Source: Lachnospiraceae bacterium UBA1258 (GTDB lineage: Bacteria; Bacillota; Clostridia; Lachnospirales; Lachnospiraceae). From it: a stretch of 53,945 nt of DNA. The stretch covers positions 6,063 through 60,007 of the forward strand of contig DBVS01000094.1 in assembly GCA_002308235.1 (NCBI GenBank), read 5' to 3'. The translations under genes were made by a program, and so were the position numbers. Positions within the stretch are counted from its first letter, which is position 1; each line of letters starts with the position of its first letter. A model generated the notes under the pieces. That model did not search any database. It was not told where the DNA came from and saw nothing but the letters and a program-made list of their open reading frames with translations. Shown here in pieces: positions 1 to 8,292 of this stretch.

Positions 1-119
1 CCGTGATCGACGCGGCAGACAGGAGAGCGACGCAGGATTACCTTGCCGCTACCGCAGACGGCAGAAAGATCAGCGGAGAGACCGCGATAGAGCTTGAAGA
101 CATCGAAGCCGTACAATAA
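1..119 (+). CDS. C-terminal end of an unidentified protein (partial)
   Basis: An open frame enters from the left edge and ends at TAA 117-119, giving about 38 residues that end in DIEAVQ. The tail is acidic and contains a DGRKISGETAIELED stretch with no family signature I recognise. A hairpin terminator starts two bases after the stop, which supports this as the true end of a rightward gene. No function can be given from this fragment. Basis: frame and terminator are seen in the sequence. Confidence 0.5.
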   Translation, partial: VIDAADRRATQDYLAATADGRKISGETAIELEDIEAVQ

Positions 120-120
120 A

Positions 121-140
121 AGCCCGGAAATACCGGGCTT
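121..140. terminator. Bidirectional intrinsic terminator
   Basis: A 7-bp perfect stem AGCCCGG/CCGGGCT with a 5-base loop. Read leftward it is followed by TTTTATT, the better U-tract, so it mainly ends the leftward gene at 170-508. It can also close the rightward gene ending at 119. Confidence 0.75.
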
Positions 141-169
141 GTGATCGAAGTAATGTAAGAACAAAACGA

Positions 170-508
170 TCAGACCATGAACTCAATATTGATCGCGTTC
201 TTGAGGCGCTGGCCGCCTCTTGATTCTACGTTTGTAGAAACGTTCAGAGTGTAGGTTTCGCCCGCAGCGTACGGCTCCTTGGGCTCGATCTCGATGGAGT
301 TGAGCTCCGCGTTGTAGCTGATGACGGTGTCGACGGGCTGGTTGCTTGAGTTGTACACGGTCAGGTTCTGATTGTTGACTGTGGTGGGATTGAGCGCAAT
401 ATTAAAAACCACACGCCAGAGAAACTTTCCGGTGCGGAATTTCAGATCCTGTTTAACTGCTCTGTAATCACTGCCTGTGACTGACTTGATGTCAATAAAT
501 GCGCTCAT
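170..508 (-). CDS. Small Ig-like (SbsA/Big_5-type) domain protein
   Basis: 112 residues, no signal peptide and no membrane segment. Residues about 35-110 look like a single bacterial Ig-like domain of the SbsA/Big_5 type: an NPTTVNNQNLTVYNS strand, then SIEIEPKEPYAAGETYTLNV, then a closing strand ending NIEF. The first 30 residues carry a KFRTGKFLWRVVF stretch. The start has a good ribosome-binding site (GAGAGG, 5 bases before ATG). Such domains normally occur as repeats in surface proteins. Here a lone domain lies divergent to a secreted BIG2 protein, so it could be a structural accessory. The function is unknown and the domain call is from pattern recognition only. Confidence 0.6.
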   Translation of the reverse strand: MSAFIDIKSVTGSDYRAVKQDLKFRTGKFLWRVVFNIALNPTTVNNQNLTVYNSSNQPVDTVISYNAELNSIEIEPKEPYAAGETYTLNVSTNVESRGGQRLKNAINIEFMV

Positions 509-618
509 GTAAACCTCTCTATGATCCCGGTCAAAATGTACACAGAGGTTTTCGGCATAACAGCCCCAAAACTTAATGCTGCACAGTGACCTCGGACAAG
601 AAAGATTATATACAATAG

Positions 619-647
619 TTGAAAAAAATTCAACATTTGTGTAATAA
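619..647 (+). promoter_or_regulatory. Sigma-A promoter of the secreted BIG2 protein
   Basis: TTGAAA (619-624), 17-base spacer, TAATAA (642-647). The -35 lies inside an inverted repeat GTTGAA-AAAAA-TTCAAC (618-634), a possible operator. The ribosome-binding site GGGAG lies just ahead of the ATG at 727. Confidence 0.6.
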
Positions 648-726
648 TGATACGTGGTTTGAGCAGTTCCTCAAGCCGCCAAGAGTCATAAAAAGGGTTT
701 AAAATAAAAAAAAGGGAGATACAAAC

Positions 727-1866
727 ATGAAAAACAGAGCAACAAGGGAAGCCTTAAGAGGATTGTTCAGGTTACTCGCGGTAGCCGCATTTGCCATCGC
801 AGCGATCGCGATCTTTACGCCCGACGCAGCAAAGGCAGCCGGCGACAACGTTGTAAAGAAGTCCCTTAAGGCAGGACAAAAGGACAGCTCGGTCAAGCTC
901 ACAAAAGAGAAGAACACGGTCATCTACGAGATAGATGTTCCGAAGAATGATGCCGAGCTTGGTCTTCTGATCTCGATCGGAAATGTTTCGGACAGATTGA
1001 TCATCACGTTCTACTATGATTCAGAATCAAACAGTTCTATCAGCAGAGATGAGATCTATCCGGATGATGACGGTAATATTGCCCTGGAGTGGTATTACAG
1101 TGTTCTCAAGAAAGGAAAGCACTACCTCTCCATCAGCGGAGCGGGAACCACTTCCACAACAGGTACGATCAAGCTTGAAACTAAAGAGTATTATTATAAT
1201 CTGGTCGACAAAGAAGACAACAATACCTACAAAAAGGCGCAGAAGCTTGAGCTAAACGGTGAAACAAATTACGGGTTCCTTGGAAAGCTGCAAAGATACG
1301 GCATGGATGATGATGACACCGATTGGTTTGTCCTCACAACAAAGAGTGAAGGACTTTACCTGAAGGGAGAGGTTTTCGACAATCCCTATGCAAGTATCAC
1401 TATGGAACTCTATGACGGAAGCGGATCAAAGCCCGAGCTCAAATATACCTACTCTCTTTCGGAACCCCAGGAGAAGGTCTTAAAGATGCTTCCCGCCGGA
1501 ACCTATTATATCAGGATCAACGGCATGAATTCCGCGGCTTCGAGTGGATTCTGGCTCAGTCAGGCGATCTATTCCCTGACGGTAGCACCCTATAAAGAGC
1601 TCAAGAGTTTTACGCTTTCAAAGTCGAAGCTAACCCTTACGACTAAGGGCAGTTCGTCAAAGGCAACTCTTACACCTGAACTTGACCCCTCCGATGCGAT
1701 CCCCAGAACGATCTCGTGGAAGAGCTCGAACTCCAAGGTTGCAACCGTAGAAAAGGGCGTTGTAAAGGGCAAGAAGAAAGGAACGGCGACCATCACATGC
1801 ACGGTCACCGACGTTGCCGGTAACACCAAGTCGCAGACTTGTAAGGTCACCGTTAAAAAGAAGTAA
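727..1866 (+). CDS. Secreted PPC-like protein with C-terminal BIG2 domain
   Basis: 379 residues. The N-terminus is a classical signal peptide: basic MKNRATREALRG, a hydrophobic stretch about 15-30, then a cleavage-like AKAAG around 36-40. Residues about 60-155 and 175-290 look like two pre-peptidase C-terminal (PPC) type beta-sandwich modules, with WYYSVLKKGKHYLSISG and MLPAGTYYIRING as the typical turn motifs. Residues about 293-377 form a BIG2 (bacterial Ig-like group 2) domain with the hallmark SWKSSNSKVATVEKGVV and GTATIT. There is no sortase motif or catalytic domain, so it is probably a secreted or wall-associated binding protein. It is monocistronic, with its own promoter and a strong terminator. 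Ligand unknown. Confidence 0.8.
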   Translation: MKNRATREALRGLFRLLAVAAFAIAAIAIFTPDAAKAAGDNVVKKSLKAGQKDSSVKLTKEKNTVIYEIDVPKNDAELGLLISIGNVSDRLIITFYYDSESNSSISRDEIYPDDDGNIALEWYYSVLKKGKHYLSISGAGTTSTTGTIKLETKEYYYNLVDKEDNNTYKKAQKLELNGETNYGFLGKLQRYGMDDDDTDWFVLTTKSEGLYLKGEVFDNPYASITMELYDGSGSKPELKYTYSLSEPQEKVLKMLPAGTYYIRINGMNSAASSGFWLSQAIYSLTVAPYKELKSFTLSKSKLTLTTKGSSSKATLTPELDPSDAIPRTISWKSSNSKVATVEKGVVKGKKKGTATITCTVTDVAGNTKSQTCKVTVKKK

Positions 1867-1891
1867 GTGCATTTGAATATTATGTGATGAG

Positions 1892-1939
1892 GGCGTCTGT
1901 AACAGAGAACGCATAAATTCTCTGTTACAGATGCCTTTT
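1892..1939 (+). terminator. Intrinsic terminator after the BIG2 protein
   Basis: An 18-bp stem (1892-1909 with 1918-1935, a single G-U pair), an 8-base loop, then TTTT. It is unusually long and nearly perfect. Confidence 0.9.
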
Positions 1940-2048
1940 GAAAAACCATGGCAGAAATCCGGCTTTGAGTGTCAGAAGCAGGACGGCCTTATTCACACTT
2001 GCGAATCCCGAGAATGGACTTCTGAGTTCCTCGTTTTGTGGATTTTTC

Positions 2049-2077
2049 TTGACAATTAGGCGCGGTTCGTGTAAAAT
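2049..2077 (+). promoter_or_regulatory. Sigma-A promoter of the HD-GYP gene
   Basis: Consensus TTGACA (2049-2054), 17-base spacer, TAAAAT (2072-2077). This predicts a 5' leader of about 60 bases. Confidence 0.85.
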
Positions 2078-2101
2078 CAAAACAGGGTTTAATGTATTTG
2101 T

Positions 2102-2117
2102 GTTGAACGAGTTCAAC
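2102..2117. promoter_or_regulatory. Inverted repeat in the HD-GYP leader, possible operator
   Basis: GTTGAAC-GA-GTTCAAC, a 7-bp perfect inverted repeat about 20 bases after the predicted transcription start. Its GTTGAA...TTCAAC half-sites match the repeat over the -35 of the BIG2 gene at 618-634, although the spacing differs by one base. It could be a shared operator or a coincidence. Confidence 0.4.
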
Positions 2118-2143
2118 TATATCATTGTATTGAGGTTTTCCTT

Positions 2144-3247
2144 ATGGAAGTAAAGCGCATTAACATCAACGATCTGACACCGGGTATGCTTGTTGCGGAC
2201 AATGTCTACAACTCTGCAAACCAGCTTATTGTCCCCAGGGACGTAGTTCTGACCGATAAGGCCATCACCCGTATGCGCTTTCATTCGATCTCTTCCGCGC
2301 GTGTGTATGTCAGTGATGAGAACGCTTCCCCGAAACCCGCTTCTGCCGCTGCCGGCAAGGAAGCAAGGGAAGTCTCGTTCTTTGAGAAGCTCCGCGGGAC
2401 CGAGGAGTTTATAGCCTTCAATCAGGACTTTGAGAAATCGATCCCCGTTTTTGAACAGAAGCTTACAGCCATGCTCAAGGGAAGCGCCGATCCCGACAAC
2501 GACACCCTCACGGGCATGGTCGACGATATGTTTCATTCGTGCAGGACAGGTATCCAGCTTTTTAACCTGCTACATTGCATGCGTAACTTCGATGACGTAA
2601 CGTTCTCGCACTCCATAAACGTTTCGCTTATCTGCGGCGTGCTCGGAACATGGCTCGGCAGAGACAAGGCCGAGATCGAGGTCCTTATGCAGTGCGGTAT
2701 CTACCACGATGTCGGAAAGCTCCTGATCCCCAAGGCTATCCTCGATAAGCCCGGCAAGCTTTCTCCCGAAGAGTATGCGCTCATCAAGACGCACACCACA
2801 CAGGGCTATAATGTCCTTAAGGACCGCAAGCTTCCCCGCGAGGTCAAGCTCGCTGCCATGATGCATCATGAGCGTTGCGACGGTTCGGGATACCCCTTCG
2901 GAATCAGGGATTCCAAGATCGATCCCTTCGCCAAGATGGTTGCCATCGTTGACGTATACGACGCCATGACCAGTGCCAGAGTTTACCGCGGTCCCATGTG
3001 TCCCTTCAAGGTAATCGACATCTTCGAGAACGAAGGCCTTCAGAAGTATGACACGCACTACATCATGACCTTCCTTGAGAATATCGTTAACACCTATATG
3101 TTAAACCGCGTTAAGTTAAACGACGGACGTGTGGGGGATGTGGTATTCGTAAACCGCGCAAGTCTCGCGCGTCCCACCATCAAGTGTGCCAACGAATTCA
3201 TTGACCTGTCCGCGGAGCCCGGTCTCTACATTGAAGCAATTATCTGA
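2144..3247 (+). CDS. HD-GYP domain cyclic-di-GMP phosphodiesterase
   Basis: 367 residues, soluble. Residues 1-60 resemble the short N-terminal domain often found before HD-GYP. The catalytic HD-GYP domain spans about 135-330: the HD dyad in YHDVGKLLIP (H188 D189), His217 in KTHTTQGYNVL, and the GYP signature HHERCDGSGYP (241-251), followed by VDVYDAMTSARVYR. All metal-binding and GYP residues are present, so hydrolysis of c-di-GMP is expected. It is monocistronic with a consensus promoter, GAGG before ATG 2144, and a bidirectional terminator behind it. No receiver or PAS domain is attached, so its input signal is unclear. In a flagellated cell it probably tunes the motile/sessile balance. Confidence 0.9.
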   Translation: MEVKRININDLTPGMLVADNVYNSANQLIVPRDVVLTDKAITRMRFHSISSARVYVSDENASPKPASAAAGKEAREVSFFEKLRGTEEFIAFNQDFEKSIPVFEQKLTAMLKGSADPDNDTLTGMVDDMFHSCRTGIQLFNLLHCMRNFDDVTFSHSINVSLICGVLGTWLGRDKAEIEVLMQCGIYHDVGKLLIPKAILDKPGKLSPEEYALIKTHTTQGYNVLKDRKLPREVKLAAMMHHERCDGSGYPFGIRDSKIDPFAKMVAIVDVYDAMTSARVYRGPMCPFKVIDIFENEGLQKYDTHYIMTFLENIVNTYMLNRVKLNDGRVGDVVFVNRASLARPTIKCANEFIDLSAEPGLYIEAII

Positions 3248-3269
3248 TTTATCATTAAATTCAATAAAA

Positions 3270-3296
3270 AAGAGCCGTACGTTCCGTACGGCTCTT
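3270..3296. terminator. Bidirectional terminator between HD-GYP and murA
   Basis: A 12-bp perfect stem AAGAGCCGTACG/CGTACGGCTCTT with a TTC loop. It is followed by a T-rich run on the right and preceded by AAAAA on the left (U-tract for leftward transcripts). It serves both convergent genes. Confidence 0.9.
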
Positions 3297-3304
3297 ACTT
3301 TTGC

Positions 3305-4597
3305 TTAAACTGCATGTAATCTGAATTTCTGAAGGTCTCTGGGGCTTTCGATCTTCTCGATGTCTGCTCCCAGATTTCTTAACTTTTCAACGAAATCCTC
3401 ATATCCGCGTTCAACATAGAAGATATCGTCCACCACAGTAACTCCCTCTGCCGCAAGTCCCGCAACCACCAGTGCTGCGCCTGCGCGAAGGTCGGGTGCC
3501 ACGATATTTGCTCCCGTGTATTTGGAAACGCCCTCGATGATCGCTGTGTTTCCTTCGACTCTGATGTTGGCTCCGAGTCTGGTAAGTTCGTCAACGTAAC
3601 GGAATCTGTTCTCGAAGATGCTCTCCGTTACTATACTGGTTCCTTCGGCAAGTCCCAAAGCAACCACTATCTGAGGCTGCATGTCCGTGGGAAATCCGGG
3701 ATAGGGAAGTGTCTTTACCTGAGTGTGTCTGAAGGGTCTTGAAGCCATAACTCTGATGGTATCGTCCTCTTCATTAACATCGCATCCGATCTCCTTCAGC
3801 TTTGAAGTAATGGACTCAAGGTGCTTGGGGATCACGTTCTTGATAAGAACATCGCCCTTGGTGATGGCTGCTGCCAGCATGAAGGTTCCGGCCTCGATCT
3901 GATCGGGAATGATTGAATAATGTGCTCCGTGAAGTTTGCTTACTCCCTTGATACGGATAACATCGGTACCTGCACCCTTAATGGATGCGCCCATGCTGTT
4001 TAAGAAGTTTGCCACATCAACGACATGGGGCTCCTTTGCAGCATTTTCGATATATGTCTGGCCATCGGCAAGAACCGACGCAAGCATTACGTTGATGGTA
4101 GCTCCGACGGAAACCACGTCAAGATAGATATGACTGCCTTCCAGTTTCTTTGCCGAGCAGACGAGACATCCGTGCTCGATCTCCACATCGGCGCCAAGAG
4201 CTCTGAAGCCTTTGATGTGCTGGTCCACCGGTCTGGAACCGATGTTGCATCCGCCGGGAAGAGCGACCTCAGCCTCGTGATATTTTCCGAGAAGCGCTCC
4301 CGCAAAATAATAGGAGCCTCTGATCTTTTTGATTCCGTCATTGTCAAGAACACTTGATGTAACGGTAGAACCGTTGATCCTGACGGTGTGCCTGTCAACC
4401 TTTTCAACATACGCACCGAGGCTTTTAAGAGCATCGATCATTATGTTGGTATCGGATAAATCCGGCACGTTCTCTATTTCGACAATCTCGTCTGCCATAA
4501 GGGCTCCCGCAAGAATACCGAGAGCGGCATTTTTGGCTCCGCCGATTTCAACCTCGCCCACAAGATGAACTCCGCCCCTTACTGCGTACTGTTCCAT
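3305..4597 (-). CDS. murA: UDP-N-acetylglucosamine 1-carboxyvinyltransferase
   Basis: 430 residues, full length for MurA. It transfers enolpyruvate from PEP to UDP-GlcNAc, the first committed step of peptidoglycan synthesis, in the cytoplasm. The substrate-binding Lys22-Asn23 pair lies in EIGGAKNAALGILAGAL. The catalytic loop LPGGCNIGSRPVDQHI has Cys117, the residue modified by fosfomycin, so the enzyme should be fosfomycin sensitive. The two-lobed EPSP-synthase-like fold repeats are evident. It has its own promoter just downstream of the preceding M23 gene, and AGGTAGGA before the ATG. Firmicutes often have two MurA paralogues; which one this is cannot be decided here. Confidence 0.96.
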   Translation of the reverse strand: MEQYAVRGGVHLVGEVEIGGAKNAALGILAGALMADEIVEIENVPDLSDTNIMIDALKSLGAYVEKVDRHTVRINGSTVTSSVLDNDGIKKIRGSYYFAGALLGKYHEAEVALPGGCNIGSRPVDQHIKGFRALGADVEIEHGCLVCSAKKLEGSHIYLDVVSVGATINVMLASVLADGQTYIENAAKEPHVVDVANFLNSMGASIKGAGTDVIRIKGVSKLHGAHYSIIPDQIEAGTFMLAAAITKGDVLIKNVIPKHLESITSKLKEIGCDVNEEDDTIRVMASRPFRHTQVKTLPYPGFPTDMQPQIVVALGLAEGTSIVTESIFENRFRYVDELTRLGANIRVEGNTAIIEGVSKYTGANIVAPDLRAGAALVVAGLAAEGVTVVDDIFYVERGYEDFVEKLRNLGADIEKIESPRDLQKFRLHAV

Positions 4598-4666
4598 AAA
4601 CGATTCCTACCTGTCAATCGTATCCTCCCCAAAGGGGAGAATAACAAAATCTTACAATACTAAACT

Positions 4667-4695
4667 GATATATCACAAAACTCGCATTTTGTCAA
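4667..4695 (-). promoter_or_regulatory. murA promoter
   Basis: On the leftward strand TTGACA (4695-4690), 17-base spacer, TATATC (4672-4667). The leader contains a CTCCCC-AAA-GGGGAG inverted repeat (4625-4639). Confidence 0.75.
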
Positions 4696-4702
4696 AATTG
4701 CC

Positions 4703-6298
4703 CTATCTCGAAATGTACTTAAGCGGGTCAACGGCCTTGCCTCCGATACGGATCTCGAAGTGCAGGTGAGGTCCCGTAGCAACACCGGTCATACCGGAAA
4801 GACCGATCTTCTGGCCCTGAGATACGTAAGAGCCTGTGCTGGTAAGAACTCGGCTCAAGTGAGCGTATCTGGTCTGTCTGCCGTCAGGGTGAGTGATAAA
4901 TACGACGTTACCGTAGCTTGCCATCCATCCGGCGTATGTAACCTTACCGCCGCAGGAAGCAACAACGCTGGTACCAATCGGGCAACCCCAGTCAACAGCA
5001 TTGTGGTAACTGGTCATACCGGAAATAAGTACAGTTCTGTATCCGAAGCGGCTGGTTATTACGCCGCCCGAAATAGGCTTAATGTATGTAGGCGGAACTT
5101 TGGTTCCCTTTTCAACGATCTTGGGAATCGCGTCCACAACGATTTCTTCCATAACAACTTCGGTGGAAACCACGGTGTTGTTTTCATAGATTGTTTTCTT
5201 GACGGCCTTACGATATCCGGAGGAAGGATCCTGAAGAGTCTTTCGCGTGGTGGTATACCAGTCGTCATTGTACTTATAGATTACGGGAGCCTCATAGCTT
5301 TCTTCGTAATATTTGATCTCCTCGTAATATACGGAAAGCTCGGGCTTGGGAACCGTGATGGTGATCTCGTCGCCGACACGGATGATGGATCTGACGCTTT
5401 CGATGTTGTCGTTAAGTGCAATGATCTCATCGATGCTGATGCCGGTCTTGTTGGATATACCCGAAAGAGTATCTCCCGGCACAACCTCGTAAATCTTCTT
5501 TTGTTCTTTGTCCTTGGTGACTTCGGCGATGGCCTCGTCTATAGGAGTAATCTGACTCTCGGGAAGATAGGAAGGAACCACTTCCACGGTATTGGCAAAG
5601 GATACGTTGGCAATCTCGTTTACGTCCTTATAATCGTCGAGGTTTTCTTCTTTTTCGGGAGAAGCATTGTCCACGACCTTCTCAAAATCGCTGAAGAAGC
5701 CGCAGTCCTCAAGATAATCGGATGCATATCTTGGTCCGGAGGTTTCCTTTTCCTCAGTCTTGATTATTTCGGGAATAAGTATCGGAAGCTCTCTTTCGGA
5801 ATCCGCGATCAAAGAAACGTTGAAAGAAGTATCGCTTACGTATCGCCTGATGGAGGCCTCCAGCAGATCCGTGACCTCACTGAGGGAAGAAACATTGACC
5901 ATGTATTCATCGATCTTGACGGTGTAGGAACGCTGCATGGTCTCCTTAATGGAAGAACTGTATTCTTCGATGATCCTGCCGATCATCTCGTCCTCATCAT
6001 CGGCCTTGCCGCGAAGGACTTCCTTCCCCACCAGCTCGCTGTCCGCTTCGATCATAACAATGCCCGGCTCCTCATTTAAGACGATCCTCCTGGCTGTACG
6101 CATGATCTTGTCGGCCTGCTCGGAATCCCTGACCTGACCGATCTCTTTGTTATTGATAAAAAGGGTGAAGATATTGTTGCCGACGCTCCGAACGGGTTCA
6201 AAGCTGGGCAAAAAGAAAGCGGCGAGCACGATCGCAAGCATAGAAATACGTAAATGTGCCACCTTACATTTTTTATGATAACGTGAAACTAAGACCAT
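4703..6298 (-). CDS. Membrane-anchored LysM-G5-M23 peptidoglycan endopeptidase
   Basis: 531 residues. An N-terminal membrane anchor lies at about 18-32, followed by an extracellular region. About 40-260 is poorly conserved. LysM is at 268-316 (YEVVPGDTLSGISNKTGI...RVGDEITI). A G5-like domain spans about 321-400 and contains the repeated tyrosine-rich strand and VVMEEIVV. A C-terminal M23 metallopeptidase domain (about 411-526) has zinc ligands His432 and Asp436 in YHNAVDWG, His480 in RYAHLS, and His511/His513 in GPHLHFEI. All catalytic residues are present, so it should cleave peptide cross-links in the wall. The start is uncertain because no good Shine-Dalgarno precedes the ATG at 6298. It lies directly upstream of murA, but murA has its own promoter. 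Confidence 0.9.
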   Translation of the reverse strand: MVLVSRYHKKCKVAHLRISMLAIVLAAFFLPSFEPVRSVGNNIFTLFINNKEIGQVRDSEQADKIMRTARRIVLNEEPGIVMIEADSELVGKEVLRGKADDEDEMIGRIIEEYSSSIKETMQRSYTVKIDEYMVNVSSLSEVTDLLEASIRRYVSDTSFNVSLIADSERELPILIPEIIKTEEKETSGPRYASDYLEDCGFFSDFEKVVDNASPEKEENLDDYKDVNEIANVSFANTVEVVPSYLPESQITPIDEAIAEVTKDKEQKKIYEVVPGDTLSGISNKTGISIDEIIALNDNIESVRSIIRVGDEITITVPKPELSVYYEEIKYYEESYEAPVIYKYNDDWYTTTRKTLQDPSSGYRKAVKKTIYENNTVVSTEVVMEEIVVDAIPKIVEKGTKVPPTYIKPISGGVITSRFGYRTVLISGMTSYHNAVDWGCPIGTSVVASCGGKVTYAGWMASYGNVVFITHPDGRQTRYAHLSRVLTSTGSYVSQGQKIGLSGMTGVATGPHLHFEIRIGGKAVDPLKYISR

Positions 6299-6423
6299 TG
6301 GAATACTACCCGACGATTACCGCGAAATGCGGATAACCCCTTATATGTAAACGGCTCCGTTAAGAGCAGAATAAGCCTGTCTGCTAATAAAATCTTAATT
6401 AATTCTATCAGCAAAATGTTCTG

Positions 6424-6450
6424 TTGTAAAGTGCGGTGACATGTGATAAT
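6424..6450 (+). promoter_or_regulatory. dinB promoter
   Basis: TTGTAA (6424-6429), 15-base spacer, extended -10 TGTGATAAT (6442-6450). The predicted transcription start near 6457 lies downstream of a possible GTG start at 6436, favouring the ATG at 6481. Confidence 0.5.
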
Positions 6451-6458
6451 ATTTATCT

Positions 6459-6472
6459 AGTACATATGTTCG
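6459..6472. promoter_or_regulatory. LexA (SOS) box of dinB
   Basis: AGTACATATGTTCG matches the Bacillus/Listeria-type consensus CGAACATATGTTCG at 12 of 14 positions. It overlaps the predicted transcription start, a typical repression site. Confidence 0.65.
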
Positions 6473-6480
6473 GGGAGACC

Positions 6481-7713
6481 ATGGACAATATTTTCTTTCA
6501 CATCGATGTGAATTCCGCTTTTTTGAGCTGGACCGCATCGGAAAAACTTAATAAAGGCGAGACCCTCGATCTTCGCACAGTTCCGGCCATTATCGGCGGG
6601 GACCGTGACAAGCGCCACGGAATAGTTCTGGCCAAATCCATCCCCGCCAAGCGCTACGGTATCGAAACTGCGGAGCCTGTGGCTTCGGCTCTCAGAAAGT
6701 GCCCGGGGCTTATAGTTGCCGCCCCAGACTTTCGCATGTATTCCGCCAAAAGCCATGCCATGTTCGAATATCTTTATTCCCTCACCTCAGACATAGAGCC
6801 CGCCAGCATTGATGAGTGTTACCTCTATTATACGCCCATAGCCCATCGCTACGAATCTCCCCTTGCGGCCGCCACTATGATACGCGACCACATAAGAGAG
6901 ACTCTGGGCTTTACCGTAAACATCGGTATCTCCGACAGGAAGGTCCTTGCCAAGATGGCTTCCGACTTTCAAAAGCCGGATAAGACCCACACTCTTTACT
7001 CATGGGAGATCAAAGAAAAAATGTGGCCCCTTCCCGTAAGAGACCTGTTTCTTTGCGGCAAATCCGCCGCCGCGGCTCTTTCAAAGCTTGAGATAAAAAC
7101 CATAGGCGATCTTGCCACCACCGATCTTTCGGTCCTCACTTCCCACCTTAAAAGCCACGGAAAGACTCTGTGGGAATTTGCCAACGGAATTGATGATTCC
7201 ATGGTGGTTACCGAGCCACCCGAAGCTAAGGGCATCGGAAACTCAACCACCGTCGAACGGGATATAACCGACAGGGCAGAGGCCTCCCGCGTGCTTTTTT
7301 CTCTCTGCGAGTCCGTGTCCGACCGTCTTCACAAACACGGCTTTAAAAGCATGCTGGTCACCGTTGAAATCAAATATTCAAATTTCAGATCCTGTTCGAA
7401 ACAGGCCGGCCTTCCTGCACCCATAGAAACCGCAGACGCCCTTCACGGGGCAATCATGCCTCTTTTTGACGAGCTTTGGAATTCGGACCCGATAAGACTT
7501 TTGGGCGTCAGAGCCACCAAACTTGTGGATTCGTCGGAACCGCTCCAAATGTCCATTTTTGATTTCGAAGCCGAGAAAAAAGCCACCGACGATGCTTTGT
7601 CCGGGCTTTCCGAATCAAACATCACGGACAGCGAACGCTCCCTGAAACTCGAAAACGCCCTCCGGGAGATCCGTGGGCGTTTCGGAAAAGACTCTGTTAA
7701 ACGTGGTCTTTGA
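6481..7713 (+). CDS. dinB: Y-family DNA polymerase IV (DinB)
   Basis: 410 residues from the ATG at 6481. This start fits the family N-terminus (MDNIFFHIDVNSAF), has CGGGGAG just ahead, and lies downstream of the predicted promoter. Upstream in-frame starts would extend the protein without family support. Catalytic acidic residues are Asp9 (HIDVN) and Asp111-Glu112 (ASIDECYLY), followed by the palm/fingers, thumb and little-finger regions. The sliding-clamp-binding motif QMSIFDF (356-362) is clear. It performs error-prone translesion synthesis. The LexA box makes it SOS inducible. Its stop codon abuts the stop of the convergent gene, with no terminator between them. Confidence 0.93.
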   Translation: MDNIFFHIDVNSAFLSWTASEKLNKGETLDLRTVPAIIGGDRDKRHGIVLAKSIPAKRYGIETAEPVASALRKCPGLIVAAPDFRMYSAKSHAMFEYLYSLTSDIEPASIDECYLYYTPIAHRYESPLAAATMIRDHIRETLGFTVNIGISDRKVLAKMASDFQKPDKTHTLYSWEIKEKMWPLPVRDLFLCGKSAAAALSKLEIKTIGDLATTDLSVLTSHLKSHGKTLWEFANGIDDSMVVTEPPEAKGIGNSTTVERDITDRAEASRVLFSLCESVSDRLHKHGFKSMLVTVEIKYSNFRSCSKQAGLPAPIETADALHGAIMPLFDELWNSDPIRLLGVRATKLVDSSEPLQMSIFDFEAEKKATDDALSGLSESNITDSERSLKLENALREIRGRFGKDSVKRGL

Positions 7714-8283
7714 TTATTTGTTTTTCTTTTGAACGGAATAGCCGAACTTCCCGAGTTCCTTACCGAGGGTGTAGTACTTTCCGTGGGAGTAAGCCACCGG
7801 ATCCGAATCCTCGAAATGAAATCTTCCGTTCTCATCCATATATTTCTCATCCGCATGAACCGCCACCACTTCTCCGTAAAAGATGGTATGGGTCCCAAGG
7901 TCTTCGTGCTTTTTGACAACACACTCGATACATACGGGGCACTCATCGATCATGGGTGCTTTTATTATCTTGCAGGGCTTGGGGGTAAAGCCCGTCGCCT
8001 TCCATTTGTCCGTGTCCCTTCCGCTCTTCACTCCGCAAAGGTCCATTCCGAATACCGTGTCCGCATTCGTGAGGTTTACACAGAACTCTCCGCTTTCAAT
8101 CAGCATCGGATAGGAGAAGCGTTCCTTGCGAACCGAAATTGAGATCATGGGCGGGTCGGAGTTGATGGTTCCTGCCCACGCAAGGGTGATTATATTCGAT
8201 TTGCCCGATCTGTCGCTTACGGTAACCATGATCACGGGCAGGGGATAAAGCATGTTTCCCGGCTTAAACTCAACTTTACTCAT
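7714..8283 (-). CDS. Flavin reductase-like / flavoredoxin family FMN-binding protein
   Basis: 189 residues with an FMN-binding split-barrel fold. The N-terminal YPLPVIMVTVSDRSGKSNI and AWAGTINSDPPMISISV strands, then SGEFCVNL, are typical of the flavoredoxin / flavin reductase-like family, which binds FMN and may transfer electrons. The substrate is unknown. The C-terminal half carries GTHTIFYGEVVAVHADE and a YYTLGKELGKFGYS tail. It lies 9 bases downstream of the coiled-coil membrane protein gene and is probably co-transcribed with it and the Nudix-synthetase gene. Transcription converges with dinB end to end. Confidence 0.85.
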   Translation of the reverse strand: MSKVEFKPGNMLYPLPVIMVTVSDRSGKSNIITLAWAGTINSDPPMISISVRKERFSYPMLIESGEFCVNLTNADTVFGMDLCGVKSGRDTDKWKATGFTPKPCKIIKAPMIDECPVCIECVVKKHEDLGTHTIFYGEVVAVHADEKYMDENGRFHFEDSDPVAYSHGKYYTLGKELGKFGYSVQKKNK

Positions 8284-8292
8284 TACATTGAC

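Noticed and set aside
4760..6079. Long open frame on the plus strand opposite the LysM-G5-M23 gene
   Set aside because: It encodes no recognisable domain and no signal, and the opposite frame has intact LysM, G5 and M23 motifs. It is a codon-bias shadow.
6299..6423. c-di-AMP (ydaO-type) riboswitch in the leader of the M23 gene
   Set aside because: The region is only about 130 bases and holds a weak CCGC/GCGG hairpin. The conserved ydaO core was not seen.
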